Under the pieces are notes generated by a model. It saw only the letters and a program-made list of their open reading frames with translations, was not told the origin of the DNA and did not search any database. The position numbers and the translations under genes were made by a program. Shown here one piece after another: positions 26,713 to 35,282 of a stretch of DNA of 64,000 nucleotides; the first letter of the stretch is position 1; each line of letters opens with the position of its first letter. Origin of the DNA: Mameliella sp. CS4 (GTDB lineage Bacteria > Pseudomonadota > Alphaproteobacteria > Rhodobacterales > Rhodobacteraceae); the NCBI RefSeq assembly GCF_019392335.1, contig NZ_JAHXRQ010000004.1:203964-267963 (forward strand), read 5' to 3'.

Positions 26713-28470
26713 TCAGGCGGCCCGTGTTCGCCCGCCTGCGGCCTCCGGTCGTGTGGCGCCAGGGGACCGGGTATCGGAGCCGGTGACGAAACGGCCGACG
26801 GTTTCGCTGAGCGCGCCGGCATCGGTGCGCATCATGTGCGCCGAGGCGGTGGATTCCTCGACCATCGCGGCGTTCTGCTGGGTGACCCGGTCGAGGTTGG
26901 AGATCCCGACGTTGATCTCCTGCAGGCCCTGGGCCTGCTCCCCAGCGCTGCTGGCGATGCCCGTCATCATGTCCGACACCTCGGCGACGCGGGTCAGCAC
27001 ATCGTCCAGCGCGCCACCGGCCTCTTCGACCAGCCTGACACCGCTGGCCACCTGTTCGCCCGCGCCGGTGATCAGTTCCTTGATCTGCTGGGCCGCCGCC
27101 GCGCTGCGCTGGGCCAGGCCGCGCACCTCTGTCGCCACCACGGCAAAGCCCTTGCCGCTTTCGCCCGCGCGCGCCGCCTCGACCCCGGCGTTCAGGGCCA
27201 GCAGGTTGGTCTGGAAGGCGATGTCGTCGATGACGCTGGTGATCTCTCCGATCTGCTCCGAGGATTTCTCGATCACGCTCATCGCCTCGATGGCAGAGCG
27301 CATGACCTCGCCATTGCGTTCCGCGATCTCGCGGGTCTGACGCACCTGGTCGTCCGCGCTGCGGGCGTTTTCCGCCGCCGCGCTGACGCTGCTCAGCAAT
27401 TCCTCCAGCGCCGCCGCAGATTCCTCCAGCGTGGCGGCCTGTGTTTCTGTCCTGCGGGACAGATCGTCCGAGGCCGAGGCGATCTGGTTGGCATTGTCCA
27501 GAAGGCTGCCGGCGCTGGCCGAAACCTCGTCGACCACTCGGCGCAGGCTGGCGATGGCTCGGTTGTAGTTGGCCCGGAGCGCGGCGTATTCCTCTGGGAA
27601 CTCTGCCACGATCTCGCGGTTGAGAACGCCCTCCGCCAGCACGTCCAGCGCCTTGCCCAGGTGGGTCACCATCTCGACCTGGCGCTCCATGTCCCGGGCG
27701 CGCTCTTCCTCGGCGTCGCGCGCGACTCTCAGGGCCCGGGTCATCTCGCGCATGTGGTTGGCGATGCTGCCGAATTCGTCGCGTCGGCCCGTCATGTCGA
27801 TATCGCTGTCGTAGTCGCCATCGGAAATGCGCTTGACCGCCTCCGTGACCTGGCGCAGCGGACGGCCCAGGCTGCGCTGCAACAACAGCAGCGTCACCCC
27901 CAGCAGCACGATGAAAACAGCCGCTGCCACCAACAGGATGCTCATCTTCTCGGCCCATACGGCGGCATGGGCCGCATCGGCGTTCCAGGCCATTGCAAGT
28001 ACGCCGATCACCGGTCCCTCGGGTCCGGCCAGCACGGGTTCTGCCACCAAAAGCCCGCCTTTGGCACTGATCCGGGTGCCGTCGGCCAGGGACTTTGCCG
28101 CCAGTTCCGCGACACCGTCCAGAAGCGCCGCATCCTCGCCCGCGACGGCCAAGCGTTCGCCCTCGGCGTCCAGCACCAGTGTCGCGCGCCCATTTGCCCC
28201 GGCCGCGGTCATCGCGGCCGAGACTTCTTCTTCCACCTTCGGCAAGGCCTTGAACCGGATCGGCTTGCTCAGCGCGCTTGCGCTGAGTTCGACCGTCCGC
28301 GCGGCCTGGTCGACCACGCCTTTGACGGCGAGATCGTTAACCAGCCGCATGGATTGTACCGACAGCACGCCTGCCACCACGATCGTGGTGACCGCCATGA
28401 TGCCCGCGCACCTGATGAATACCGAGTGCAGCCCCGCGCCCGACCTCGTCTTTCCGCCGTCCTTTGTCAT
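26713..28470 (-). CDS. methyl-accepting chemotaxis protein
   Basis: Chemoreceptor of 585 residues. TM1 is at about 17-37 and TM2 at about 177-197, enclosing a periplasmic domain of some 140 residues that resembles a single Cache/PDC fold. A HAMP domain follows (LGRPLRQVTEAVKRISDGDY), probably a second HAMP-like stretch at 255-305, then the cytoplasmic signalling coiled coil whose tip contains DIAFQTNLLALNAGVEAARA. No CheR-tethering pentapeptide at the C-terminus. It is 44 bases downstream of a secreted sensor-like protein in the same orientation, so the two are probably co-transcribed. Ligand unknown. Confidence 0.93.
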   Translation of the reverse strand: MTKDGGKTRSGAGLHSVFIRCAGIMAVTTIVVAGVLSVQSMRLVNDLAVKGVVDQAARTVELSASALSKPIRFKALPKVEEEVSAAMTAAGANGRATLVLDAEGERLAVAGEDAALLDGVAELAAKSLADGTRISAKGGLLVAEPVLAGPEGPVIGVLAMAWNADAAHAAVWAEKMSILLVAAAVFIVLLGVTLLLLQRSLGRPLRQVTEAVKRISDGDYDSDIDMTGRRDEFGSIANHMREMTRALRVARDAEEERARDMERQVEMVTHLGKALDVLAEGVLNREIVAEFPEEYAALRANYNRAIASLRRVVDEVSASAGSLLDNANQIASASDDLSRRTETQAATLEESAAALEELLSSVSAAAENARSADDQVRQTREIAERNGEVMRSAIEAMSVIEKSSEQIGEITSVIDDIAFQTNLLALNAGVEAARAGESGKGFAVVATEVRGLAQRSAAAAQQIKELITGAGEQVASGVRLVEEAGGALDDVLTRVAEVSDMMTGIASSAGEQAQGLQEINVGISNLDRVTQQNAAMVEESTASAHMMRTDAGALSETVGRFVTGSDTRSPGATRPEAAGGRTRAA

Positions 28471-28514
28471 GCTCTGGTCCCTTGCCTCACATTGGTTGTG
28501 TTTGCGCCGTGGCC

Positions 28515-29084
28515 TTACATCAGCACTTCGGCGTCGACACCCACGGTCATTGCGCCGATGGGCGCGCCGCTGTCCGGGTCGGTGATCGTGATCGAAATCT
28601 GCGCCTGGTAGGTCTGGCTGGATTCATCGAACTCGACCTCGCCGAAATGCACGGCGCCAGCGCCCTTTGGATAGGTTTCCTGGTACTTGGCCTCGTCCCC
28701 CTGCCAGTAGTCGGAGGTCGCGCCCGAGGCGGCTACGTTCAGCCCCTTGGCATCCATCACGATCACCTCAGTGATCATGCCGCCGCTGGCCTCGATCCGA
28801 GAGCGGAGGAAATCCGCGGCCGGGTTCATCAGGACGCCGTCGACCAGGGCGGACCCCGTGCCCACCTCCGCCTGCCAGGTTTCGTCCAGCTCGGTGATGC
28901 GCGCCGCGTCAAATCCGGCGGTCCGGACATTCTGGGCCTCGATCGCCGCGACGATCGCGGTGTCATGGGCCCAGGCCATGATTTCACTGTCGACATAGGC
29001 CTGCATGGCCTCGTGAGGTTCGGCCGCAAAGGCGGCAGGCGCCGCCGCAAACAGCGCGGCGGACAGTAGCAATGCACGTTTCAT
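28515..29084 (-). CDS. periplasmic PDC/Cache-like protein
   Basis: Protein of 189 residues with a Sec signal peptide (MKRALLLSAALFAAAPAAFA-A) and no further membrane segment. The mature part (YVDSEIMAWAHDTAIVAAIEAQN, RIEASGGMITEVIVMDAKGLNVAASG, YWQGDEAKYQETYPKG, VGVDAEVLM) has the helix-then-beta layout of PDC/Cache sensor domains but lacks an anchor and an output domain. As the gene just upstream of a chemoreceptor it may bind a ligand in the periplasm and present it to that receptor. The fold call is from pattern recognition only. Confidence 0.8.
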   Translation of the reverse strand: MKRALLLSAALFAAAPAAFAAEPHEAMQAYVDSEIMAWAHDTAIVAAIEAQNVRTAGFDAARITELDETWQAEVGTGSALVDGVLMNPAADFLRSRIEASGGMITEVIVMDAKGLNVAASGATSDYWQGDEAKYQETYPKGAGAVHFGEVEFDESSQTYQAQISITITDPDSGAPIGAMTVGVDAEVLM

Positions 29085-29384
29085 CCAAAAGTCTCCGGTG
29101 TAGGTTCAGGATGGTGGCACCCTATGCAGCCCCCGGTTTACGGGCACTTAACCGGCTGTAAAATTGAAGCTATTTTAGGTGTCAGGTCAAAAGCGACATG
29201 GCGTCGTTTTCCATGCAGACAGCACCCGGCGGCGGCGACAGGCTGCTGGTCATGAAGATGCATGATGCGGCTATCTCTTTGATCCTGCGCCAGATCGGGG
29301 CCCGCCGCGGGCGCGCGGCCAGGGGGCGTCCGGGCCGGAACGCGGCCCCCTGACCCCTGCCCCTTTCCTTCGGAGACACCACAG
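29085..29384. other. divergent promoter region between the sensor-like protein and the MttB-family gene
   Basis: A 300-base divergent spacer. It contains a long GC-rich inverted repeat in the leader of the plus-strand gene (listed separately). No RNA gene recognised. Confidence 0.4.
29320..29352 (+). promoter_or_regulatory. leader hairpin before the MttB-family gene
   Basis: CAGGGGGC at 29320-29327 pairs perfectly with GCCCCCTG at 29345-29352, and the 17-base loop has its own short TCCG/CGGA pairing. It lies 32 bases upstream of the start codon and is not followed by a T run, so it looks like a structured 5' leader rather than a terminator. Function unknown. Confidence 0.35.
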
Positions 29385-30923
29385 ATGACAGCCCCTCTTT
29401 CCCGCCGTGGCGGCGGTCGAGCCGCTCGCGTCGCCGCCCGCGCCACCGCCCTGTCCGACGACCAGCGCCCGGTTCGCCCCGGCCTCACCGGCGGGCGCTA
29501 CCGCCCCCTGACAGAGGTCCAGGTGGCGCGCATCCATGCCAGCGCCTTGACTGCCCTGGACGAGATCGGCTTGTCCGGGGCGCCCGCCTCCGGGGTCGAG
29601 ATCCTGACCGGCGCGGGCGCGCGTCTGGGCGAGGACGGGCGCCTGCGCTTCCCACCTGCATTGGTCGAGGACATGCTGGCCAAGGCCGCGCGAGACATCG
29701 CCCTGCCCGCCCGCGATCCCCGGTTCGACCTCGATCTTTCGGGGCAACGGGTGCATTACGGCACCGCCGGGGCGGCAGTGCACCTGGTCGAGGTCGACGG
29801 GAAAACCTACCGGGAAAGCACGCTGCAGGACCTGCATGATGCGGCACGCATTGCGCACCAGCTGGACAATATCCACTTTCTCCAGCGCCCGATGGTCGCC
29901 CGCGACATCGAGGACAACCTGGCCCTCGATCTCAACACGCTCTATGCCTGTTGCGCCGGGACGACCAAACAGGTGGGCACCTCGTTTTCCGACCCGGCCA
30001 ACGTGCCTCACGCGCTGGACCTGCTGCACATGATCGCCGGGGGCGAGGCGGCTTGGCGCGCGCGGCCCTTTGTGTCGAATTCGAACTGCTTTGTCGTGCC
30101 GCCGATGAAATTCGCCTCGGAAAGCTGCGAGACGATGGAGGCCTGCATCAGGGGCGGGATGCCGGTGCTGATGCTGTCGGCGGGCATGTCCGGGGCCACC
30201 GCCCCGTCGACCATCGCGGGGGCCATCGTGCAATCGGTGGCGGAATGCCTGGCGGGGCTTGTCTACGTCAATGCCATCGCGCCGGGGCATCCGGCGATCT
30301 TTGGCACCTGGCCCTTCGGGCTGGACTTGCGGACCGGGGCCATGTGCCTGGGATCGGGCGAACAGGCGCTGCTCAGCGCCGGTTGCGCCCAGATGCACAC
30401 TCATTATGGCCTGCCCGGGGGGACGGCAGGCGGGGCCGCGGATTCCAAGCTGCCGGACATGCAGGCGGGCTGGGAGCAGATGTGTTCCAACGTTCTCGCC
30501 GGTGTCGCAGGGGCGAACATGGTCTACGAGGCGGCGGGGATGCATGCCTCGCTGCTGGGGTTCTGCCATGAAAGCCTGATCCTGGGCGACGATCTGATCG
30601 GTCAGGCCCTGCGCTGCGTACGCGGGATCGAAGTGGACGACATGACCCTGGCCCTGGACCAGATGCGCGCCGTCTGCATGGGCGGACCGGGCCACTACCT
30701 GGGCACCCCGGAAACCCTGGACAGAATGCATCGCGACCACCTGTACCCACGCTACGGCGACCGCACCTCGCCCCGCGAATGGGAGGAAATGGACAAGCCG
30801 GACCTGGTGGCGAAGGCCACGGCGCGCAAGCAGGACATCCTCGCCATGCGCAGCCCGGCCCGGTTCGACTCGGCCACCGACAAGGCGATCCGCGCGCGGT
30901 TCCCCATTCACCTGCCCGCCTGA
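29385..30923 (+). CDS. trimethylamine methyltransferase family (MttB-like) protein, non-pyrrolysine
   Basis: Protein of 512 residues spanning the whole MttB family (YRPLTEVQVARIHASALTALDEIG at the start, VSNSNCFVVPPMKFASESCE, THYGLPGGTAGGAADSKLPD, LDQMRAVCMGGPGHYLGTPET). There is no in-frame amber codon, so it is not the pyrrolysine enzyme of methanogens. Non-pyrrolysine members demethylate quaternary amines such as glycine betaine, passing the methyl to a corrinoid protein. No corrinoid protein lies next to it, but a corrinoid reductive activator is at 50.7 kb. Start after CGGAGA. The substrate cannot be read from sequence. Confidence 0.9.
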   Translation: MTAPLSRRGGGRAARVAARATALSDDQRPVRPGLTGGRYRPLTEVQVARIHASALTALDEIGLSGAPASGVEILTGAGARLGEDGRLRFPPALVEDMLAKAARDIALPARDPRFDLDLSGQRVHYGTAGAAVHLVEVDGKTYRESTLQDLHDAARIAHQLDNIHFLQRPMVARDIEDNLALDLNTLYACCAGTTKQVGTSFSDPANVPHALDLLHMIAGGEAAWRARPFVSNSNCFVVPPMKFASESCETMEACIRGGMPVLMLSAGMSGATAPSTIAGAIVQSVAECLAGLVYVNAIAPGHPAIFGTWPFGLDLRTGAMCLGSGEQALLSAGCAQMHTHYGLPGGTAGGAADSKLPDMQAGWEQMCSNVLAGVAGANMVYEAAGMHASLLGFCHESLILGDDLIGQALRCVRGIEVDDMTLALDQMRAVCMGGPGHYLGTPETLDRMHRDHLYPRYGDRTSPREWEEMDKPDLVAKATARKQDILAMRSPARFDSATDKAIRARFPIHLPA

Positions 30924-31009
30924 GCCGGACGCCCGGCCCGGACCTGACGCCGCTTGTGCCCGGTGCACGGCCGCGCTAGCCCTGTGGCTGGGATTTTCCG
31001 GAGACCGCC

Positions 31010-31339
31010 ATGCCCTATCTCTTTCTTGCCTTTGCCGTACTGGCCGAGACCATCGGAACCACGGCCCTGCAGGCCAGCCAGCAATTCACGCGCATGGTGC
31101 CGACGGCAATCACCGTGGTGGCCTATGCGGCGGCCTTCTACCTGCTGGGCATTGCGCTGAAGTATTTTCCCGTGGGCATCGCCTATGCAATCTGGTCCGG
31201 GCTGGGCATCGTTTTCATCGCCGTGATCGGCCTGGCGGTCTTTGGCCAGAAACTGGACCTGCCCGCGATTTTGGGAATGGGAATGATCCTTGCGGGGATC
31301 CTCGTCATCCACCTGTTTTCCAATACCTCGCCGCACTGA
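31010..31339 (+). CDS. SMR family small multidrug resistance efflux protein
   Basis: Protein of 109 residues with four membrane helices, right for SMR transporters of the EmrE/QacE kind. The essential membrane Glu is Glu13 in AVLAETIGTTAL, and GIAYAIWSGLGIVFIA and the closing helix GMGMILAGILVIHL are conserved. Family members exchange protons for lipophilic quaternary cations, some for guanidinium. It follows the MttB-family gene by 86 bases; whether a quaternary amine links the two is speculation. Ribosome site CGGAGA nine bases before ATG. Confidence 0.93.
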   Translation: MPYLFLAFAVLAETIGTTALQASQQFTRMVPTAITVVAYAAAFYLLGIALKYFPVGIAYAIWSGLGIVFIAVIGLAVFGQKLDLPAILGMGMILAGILVIHLFSNTSPH

Positions 31340-31345
31340 CCCACG

Positions 31346-31377
31346 AAAAAGCCCCCCGGAGGACAACTCCGGGGGGC
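31346..31377 (-). terminator. rho-independent terminator of the outer-membrane protein gene
   Basis: A perfect 11-bp stem (31351-31361 with 31367-31377) with a five-base loop, followed on the minus strand by TTTTT (31350-31346). It ends the minus-strand beta-barrel gene 30 bases after its stop and can also act on the converging SMR gene. Confidence 0.9.
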
Positions 31378-31407
31378 CCGCGCCTTCCGCTCACATGAGG
31401 GGGACGA

Positions 31408-31992
31408 TCAGAAGCGGAAGGTTGCCCGCAGCGAATAGGTCTGCGCGTCCACGTCCACGCCCGAACCGCCGACATCGTCAAAGCTGTGCGCAAGCGCCTC
31501 GCCACCGATCGAGAAACGGTCGCTCACCTTGTAGTCGAGGCCGACACCGCCGACCGGCCCGGTCGCGTCGCCCAGCGAGCTGTCGATGCGCGCCACGCCC
31601 GCGGTCCCGTAGACCAGAGTCCGGCCAAAGTCGGCACCGACCCGGCCCTTGAGCCGCATGATGTTGTCCACGTCGACACCACCAAGGCTGAAATCGTTAC
31701 CATCCTGGTATTCGAATTCACCACCGACAACATAGTCACCAAAGTCGTAGTCGTAACCGCCGTAGACGCCGAAAACGCCGCCATTGTCAGAGGTGCCGCC
31801 GCCCTGGGCGTTCATGTTGCCAAAGCTGAAGCCGGCGTAGGGGCCGGTCCAGTCCACGCCAACGGGGGCCGCGGGCACGACGGGCGCCGCCGGTTCGACT
31901 TCGACCGGGGTGCGGTCGATGCTGCCGGCCAGCACGGGTGCGGCGCCAAGCGATGCGGTCGCGGCGATCACTGCAAAGATGCTCGATTTCAT
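31408..31992 (-). CDS. outer membrane beta-barrel protein (Omp25/porin-like family)
   Basis: Protein of 194 residues: Sec signal peptide MKSSIFAVIAATASLGAAPVLA-G, a Pro/Val-rich linker (VEVEPAAPVVPAAPVGVD), then WTGPYAGFSFGNMNAQGG opening an eight-stranded barrel with alternating strands (GGYDYDFGDYVVGGEFEY, LKGRVGADFGRTLVYGTAGV) and a C-terminal aromatic YSLRATFRF for BAM recognition. Start chosen at the signal peptide Met after AGGAGAC; the upstream in-frame Met is not homologous-looking. Function structural or unknown. Confidence 0.9.
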   Translation of the reverse strand: MKSSIFAVIAATASLGAAPVLAGSIDRTPVEVEPAAPVVPAAPVGVDWTGPYAGFSFGNMNAQGGGTSDNGGVFGVYGGYDYDFGDYVVGGEFEYQDGNDFSLGGVDVDNIMRLKGRVGADFGRTLVYGTAGVARIDSSLGDATGPVGGVGLDYKVSDRFSIGGEALAHSFDDVGGSGVDVDAQTYSLRATFRF

Positions 31993-32293
31993 GACTGTCT
32001 CCTTTTCTGGTTCCCTGACGCTGCGCGTCATGCTGAGCCGCAAGTAACGGCTCGTGGTGCATATTCAACGGGTCCGGAGTGGTCTTGTTCCCTGTTGCAG
32101 GCCCTGTCGCCGCGTCACCGGCCAAAGGCCGCTGAGCACCCCTCGCGACCCGGCAAACCTCCGCCGGTTCCCTCCGCCCCTCTCGCAGGTGTGATCCGTG
32201 ACACCCTTGCAACGCGCTTGCGGCAAATCGGCACTGGTCTTTTTGTCCCTTCCCGGCTAGTCCCGCGCCAACTCCGGACAAAGGAACCGTCTC
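31993..32293. other. divergent promoter region between the beta-barrel gene and typA
   Basis: About 300 bases carrying the promoters of two divergent genes. AAAGGAACCG just before typA is its ribosome site. I see no riboswitch or strong operator symmetry. Confidence 0.4.
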
Positions 32294-34111
32294 ATGGATT
32301 TGCGCAACGTCGCGATCATTGCTCACGTTGACCACGGCAAAACGACGCTGGTGGACGAACTGCTGAAACAATCCGGCGCCTTCCGCGCCAACCAGGCCGT
32401 TGCCGAACGGGCGATGGACTCGAACGACCTGGAACGCGAACGCGGAATCACCATCCTTGCCAAGGCGACAAGCGTCGAATGGAAAGGCACGCGGATCAAC
32501 ATCGTCGACACCCCCGGCCACGCCGATTTCGGCGCCGAGGTGGAGCGCATCCTGTCGATGGTCGATGGCGTGGTGCTGCTGGTCGATGCCGCCGAAGGCC
32601 CGATGCCCCAGACCAAGTTCGTGACCTCCAAGGCGCTGGCCCTGGGCCTGCGGCCCATCGTGGTGCTGAACAAGGTCGACAAGCCCGACGCGGAACCGGA
32701 CCGCGCGCTGGACGAGGTGTTCGACCTGTTCTCGGCCCTGGATGCCGACGAAGACCAACTGGACTTCCCGCATCTTTACGCCTCGGGCCGGTCCGGCTGG
32801 TGCGATGCAGAGCTTGACGGCCCGCGCAAGAACCTCGACGCGCTGTTCAACCTGATCGTGAACCACGTCCCGGAACCCAAGCAGCTCAAGAAGCGCGACG
32901 ATGACTTCACCATGCTGGCCGTGACACTGGGGGCGGATCCCTTCGTCGGTCGGATGCTGACCGGCCGCGTCGAGTCCGGCAAGCTGAAGGTCGGCCAGAC
33001 GGTCCAGTCGATTTCCCGCATCGGCCAGAAGATCGAACAGTTCCGCGTCACCAAGATCCAGGCGTTCCGGGGTCTGCATCTGCAGGACATCGAAGAGGCC
33101 GAGGCAGGCGACATCGTGTCCATCGCGGGCATGACCAAAACCACGGTCGCCGACACGATCTGTGCCCTGGCGGTCGATGAACCGCTCGAAGCACAGCCGA
33201 TCGACCCGCCGACCATCACCGTGACCTTCGGCATCAACGACAGCCCGCTGGCGGGCCGTGACGGCAAGAAGGTGCAGTCCCGCGTCATCCGCGAGCGTCT
33301 GCACAAGGAGGCCGAAACCAACGTCGCAATCCGCATCAAGGACACCCCCGGCGGCGAGGCCTTCGAAGTCTCGGGCCGTGGCGAACTGCAGATGGGCGTC
33401 CTGATCGAGAACATGCGCCGCGAAGGCTTTGAGCTCTCGATCTCGCGGCCTCAGGTCATCATGCGCGAGGAAGACGGCGTGACGATGGAACCGGTCGAAG
33501 AGGCCACCATCGACGTCGACGACGAATACACCGGGGCAGTCATCGAAAAGCTGACCGGCGCCCGCAAGGGCGAACTGGTCGAGATGAAACCCGCCGGCGC
33601 GGGCAAGACGCGGATCATCGCGCATGTCCCGTCGCGTGGCCTGATCGGCTATCACGGCGAATTCCTGACCGATACCCGCGGCACCGGCGTTCTGAACCGG
33701 GTCTTCCACGGCTGGACCCCGCACAAGGGCCCGATTCCGGGTCGCCGCGCAGGTGTCCTGATCTCGATGGAAAACGGCGAGGCAGTGGCCTATGCGCTGT
33801 GGAATCTCGAAGAGCGCGGCAAGATGATGATCGGCGCCCAGGCCCCAGTCTACACCGGCATGATCATCGGTGAGCATTCTCGCGAGAATGACCTGGAGGT
33901 GAACCCGCTCAAGGGCAAGAAACTGACCAACGTGCGGGCCTCCGGCACCGACGAGGCGGTGCGTCTCACCACCCCGATCACGCTGAGCCTCGAAGAGGCG
34001 ATTGCCTACATCAACGACGACGAGCTGGTCGAGGTCACGCCCAACGCGATCCGGTTGCGCAAGCGCCACCTCGATCCGCATGAGCGCAAGCGCGCTGCGC
34101 GTGGCGCCTGA
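32294..34111 (+). CDS. typA: ribosome-binding translational GTPase TypA/BipA
   Basis: GTPase of 605 residues, the normal BipA length. G1 is [12 protein letters not shown] (residues 10-21), the switch motif RERGITI, G3 [10 protein letters not shown] and G4 LNKVDKPDA are all intact, followed by the EF-G-like domains II, III and V and the BipA-specific C-terminal domain ([40 protein letters not shown]). It aids 50S ribosome assembly and stress or cold adaptation. ATG preceded by AAAGGAA. Monocistronic, with a hairpin just after the stop. Confidence 0.97.
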   Translation: MDLRNVAIIAHVDHGKTTLVDELLKQSGAFRANQAVAERAMDSNDLERERGITILAKATSVEWKGTRINIVDTPGHADFGAEVERILSMVDGVVLLVDAAEGPMPQTKFVTSKALALGLRPIVVLNKVDKPDAEPDRALDEVFDLFSALDADEDQLDFPHLYASGRSGWCDAELDGPRKNLDALFNLIVNHVPEPKQLKKRDDDFTMLAVTLGADPFVGRMLTGRVESGKLKVGQTVQSISRIGQKIEQFRVTKIQAFRGLHLQDIEEAEAGDIVSIAGMTKTTVADTICALAVDEPLEAQPIDPPTITVTFGINDSPLAGRDGKKVQSRVIRERLHKEAETNVAIRIKDTPGGEAFEVSGRGELQMGVLIENMRREGFELSISRPQVIMREEDGVTMEPVEEATIDVDDEYTGAVIEKLTGARKGELVEMKPAGAGKTRIIAHVPSRGLIGYHGEFLTDTRGTGVLNRVFHGWTPHKGPIPGRRAGVLISMENGEAVAYALWNLEERGKMMIGAQAPVYTGMIIGEHSRENDLEVNPLKGKKLTNVRASGTDEAVRLTTPITLSLEEAIAYINDDELVEVTPNAIRLRKRHLDPHERKRAARGA

Positions 34112-34125
34112 CAAGAAATGAATAA

Positions 34126-34152
34126 GGGCGCGGGATGGCAGTTCCCGCGCCC
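34126..34152. terminator. bidirectional terminator between typA and a converging small gene
   Basis: A perfect 10-bp stem GGGCGCGGGA (34126-34135) with TCCCGCGCCC (34143-34152) and a seven-base loop, 14 bases after the typA stop. The minus-strand side runs into TTATTCATTT, so it is the better terminator for the converging small secreted protein gene. Confidence 0.8.
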
Positions 34153-34173
34153 CCTTCGGCTGGTATCAGCAGA

Positions 34174-34440
34174 TTACTTGCAGGAAGCTTTCTTCGCCAC
34201 GTAGTAGCCCGCCTTCACGAGGTGCTTGGACTCCTTGTAGACCGCCGGGTAGTGGACCTTGATCATCTGGCCGTTCTTGTATTCCCACTCGGTGTGGGCG
34301 GCCATGATCAGATGCTGCTTGTAGCCGTATTTGGCCGGAACCCAGACCTTGTCGTAGCAAGCCACGACCTTGCCTTCCCAAGCCATCGCAGGGGCCGCGA
34401 AAGCAGCTGCAAGAAGTGCGCCAGCAAGAACTTTTTTCAT
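34174..34440 (-). CDS. small secreted protein of unknown function, 88 residues
   Basis: Signal peptide MKKVLAGALLAAAFAAPAMA-W with a clear AMA cleavage site, then a 68-residue mature protein that is basic and aromatic (GKVVACYDKVWVPAKYGYKQ, WEYKNGQMIKVHYPAVYKE) with two cysteines, one in VACYD and one in the C-terminal KKASCK, probably disulfide bonded in the periplasm. Ribosome site GGGAGAAAG before the ATG. I do not recognise the family. Converges on typA with a shared terminator. Confidence 0.82.
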   Translation of the reverse strand: MKKVLAGALLAAAFAAPAMAWEGKVVACYDKVWVPAKYGYKQHLIMAAHTEWEYKNGQMIKVHYPAVYKESKHLVKAGYYVAKKASCK

Positions 34441-34811
34441 GAACTTTCTCCCAAGAAATTGAAGGTATCCAAACTCTAGCCAAGAAAATCGCGCCCGCGC
34501 GACAGGAATTCCTGACTTGGCGTGGCAAAAAAGGGCAAACCCCCCAATTTTCTACCCAATTCAGGGATTCTGTGGTTGAGCTGCCATAGTTTTGCAACGG
34601 TCCGGCGCGAATAACCGTGACCGAAATTTTCCAATACGGGAACAAATACCGAAATCGAAAATTTTTACCCCGTCGACAAGGCGTTATCGGAAATGTCGCA
34701 CGAATCACTCACCTCCCCAATGCCCGCCCCCGACCTGCGGCAGGAGCCCGCTCAACCGGCGTACCCCACGGGCGAAAACACGCCGATCTTCGAGGCCAAG
34801 CCGGGAGACCT
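34441..34811. other. 371-base region: promoter of the small secreted protein and a candidate tiny ORF
   Basis: AT-richer than the surroundings. CAGGAATTCCTG at 34503-34514 is a perfect 12-bp palindrome 63 bases upstream of the small secreted protein gene, possibly an operator. The right part holds a plus-strand 44-residue open frame (separate entry). No RNA gene recognised. Confidence 0.45.
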
Positions 34812-34827
34812 TCAGAAATCAGGGTGA
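34693..34827 (+). CDS. candidate small protein, 44 residues
   Basis: Open frame MSHESLTSPMPAPDLRQEPA ... ending GDLQKSG. Third codon positions are strongly G/C as in real genes of this genome, and the second half (TGENTPIFEAKPGDL) looks like a conserved motif, but the ribosome site is weak (AAGGCG, ten bases off). Its last 16 bases overlap the 3' end of the MOSC gene on the other strand. No family recognised. Confidence 0.4.
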   Translation: MSHESLTSPMPAPDLRQEPAQPAYPTGENTPIFEAKPGDLQKSG

Positions 34828-35282
34828 ACCGGGTCGCCAAGCGCGATGTTTCCCGGTTCCAGCACCGAACAACACCATCCGCCATGCCCGCGAAGCGCTG
34901 TATAGCCCCCGGGGCCAAGAACCTGCTCCATCCGGGAACAGGGCGCACAGGGCACCTCGACTGCCAACCGGACCGTTCCGATCTGCAAGCCGAACTCCCT
35001 GGTCGCGGTCAGGTTGAGACCCGAAATGACAAGGTTGCGCCGCAACACGTCCGGCGGCAGCTCGCCCCGCCCGATCAGGGAGGCGACGACCGCCAGATGT
35101 TCCGCCTGTAACAAGGTAACGGCCCGCTTGCCGGTCCGGCCGTGATCCCCGTCCAGCCCATCAACCGCAATTCCGGCTTGGTCGACCGGGGTCATCGGCG
35201 CCTTGCGCGCGGGCCGCAGCCCGATCCAGTCGAGCCGCCCCGGCCCCGCAAAGGACCGGCGCAGCTCTGCAAGCTGTCTCAC
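34812..35282 (-). CDS. MOSC domain-containing protein
   Basis: Protein of 156 residues consisting of one MOSC domain: DWIGLRPARKAPM, GLDGDHGRTGKRAVTLLQAEH, RRNLVISGLNL and the C-terminal VEVPCAPCSRMEQVLG, where the conserved Cys is expected to bind molybdenum cofactor or carry sulfur. Small stand-alone MOSC proteins (YiiM-like) can reduce N-hydroxylated compounds. Begins with GTG overlapping the DUF1330 stop as GTGA, so it is translationally coupled to it and to alaS. Cytoplasmic. Confidence 0.88.
   Translation of the reverse strand: MRQLAELRRSFAGPGRLDWIGLRPARKAPMTPVDQAGIAVDGLDGDHGRTGKRAVTLLQAEHLAVVASLIGRGELPPDVLRRNLVISGLNLTATREFGLQIGTVRLAVEVPCAPCSRMEQVLGPGGYTALRGHGGWCCSVLEPGNIALGDPVHPDF

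Noticed and set aside
29385..30923. Pyrrolysine-containing trimethylamine methyltransferase
   Set aside because: No in-frame TAG is present in the 512-codon gene, and no pyl genes are nearby.
29271..30968. 565-codon open frame antisense to the MttB-family gene
   Set aside because: Product of high GC and the sense codon pattern; the sense protein is complete and conserved.
31787..34114. 775-codon open frame antisense to typA
   Set aside because: Sense strand encodes full-length BipA; the antisense product has no recognisable domain and runs into the beta-barrel gene out of frame.
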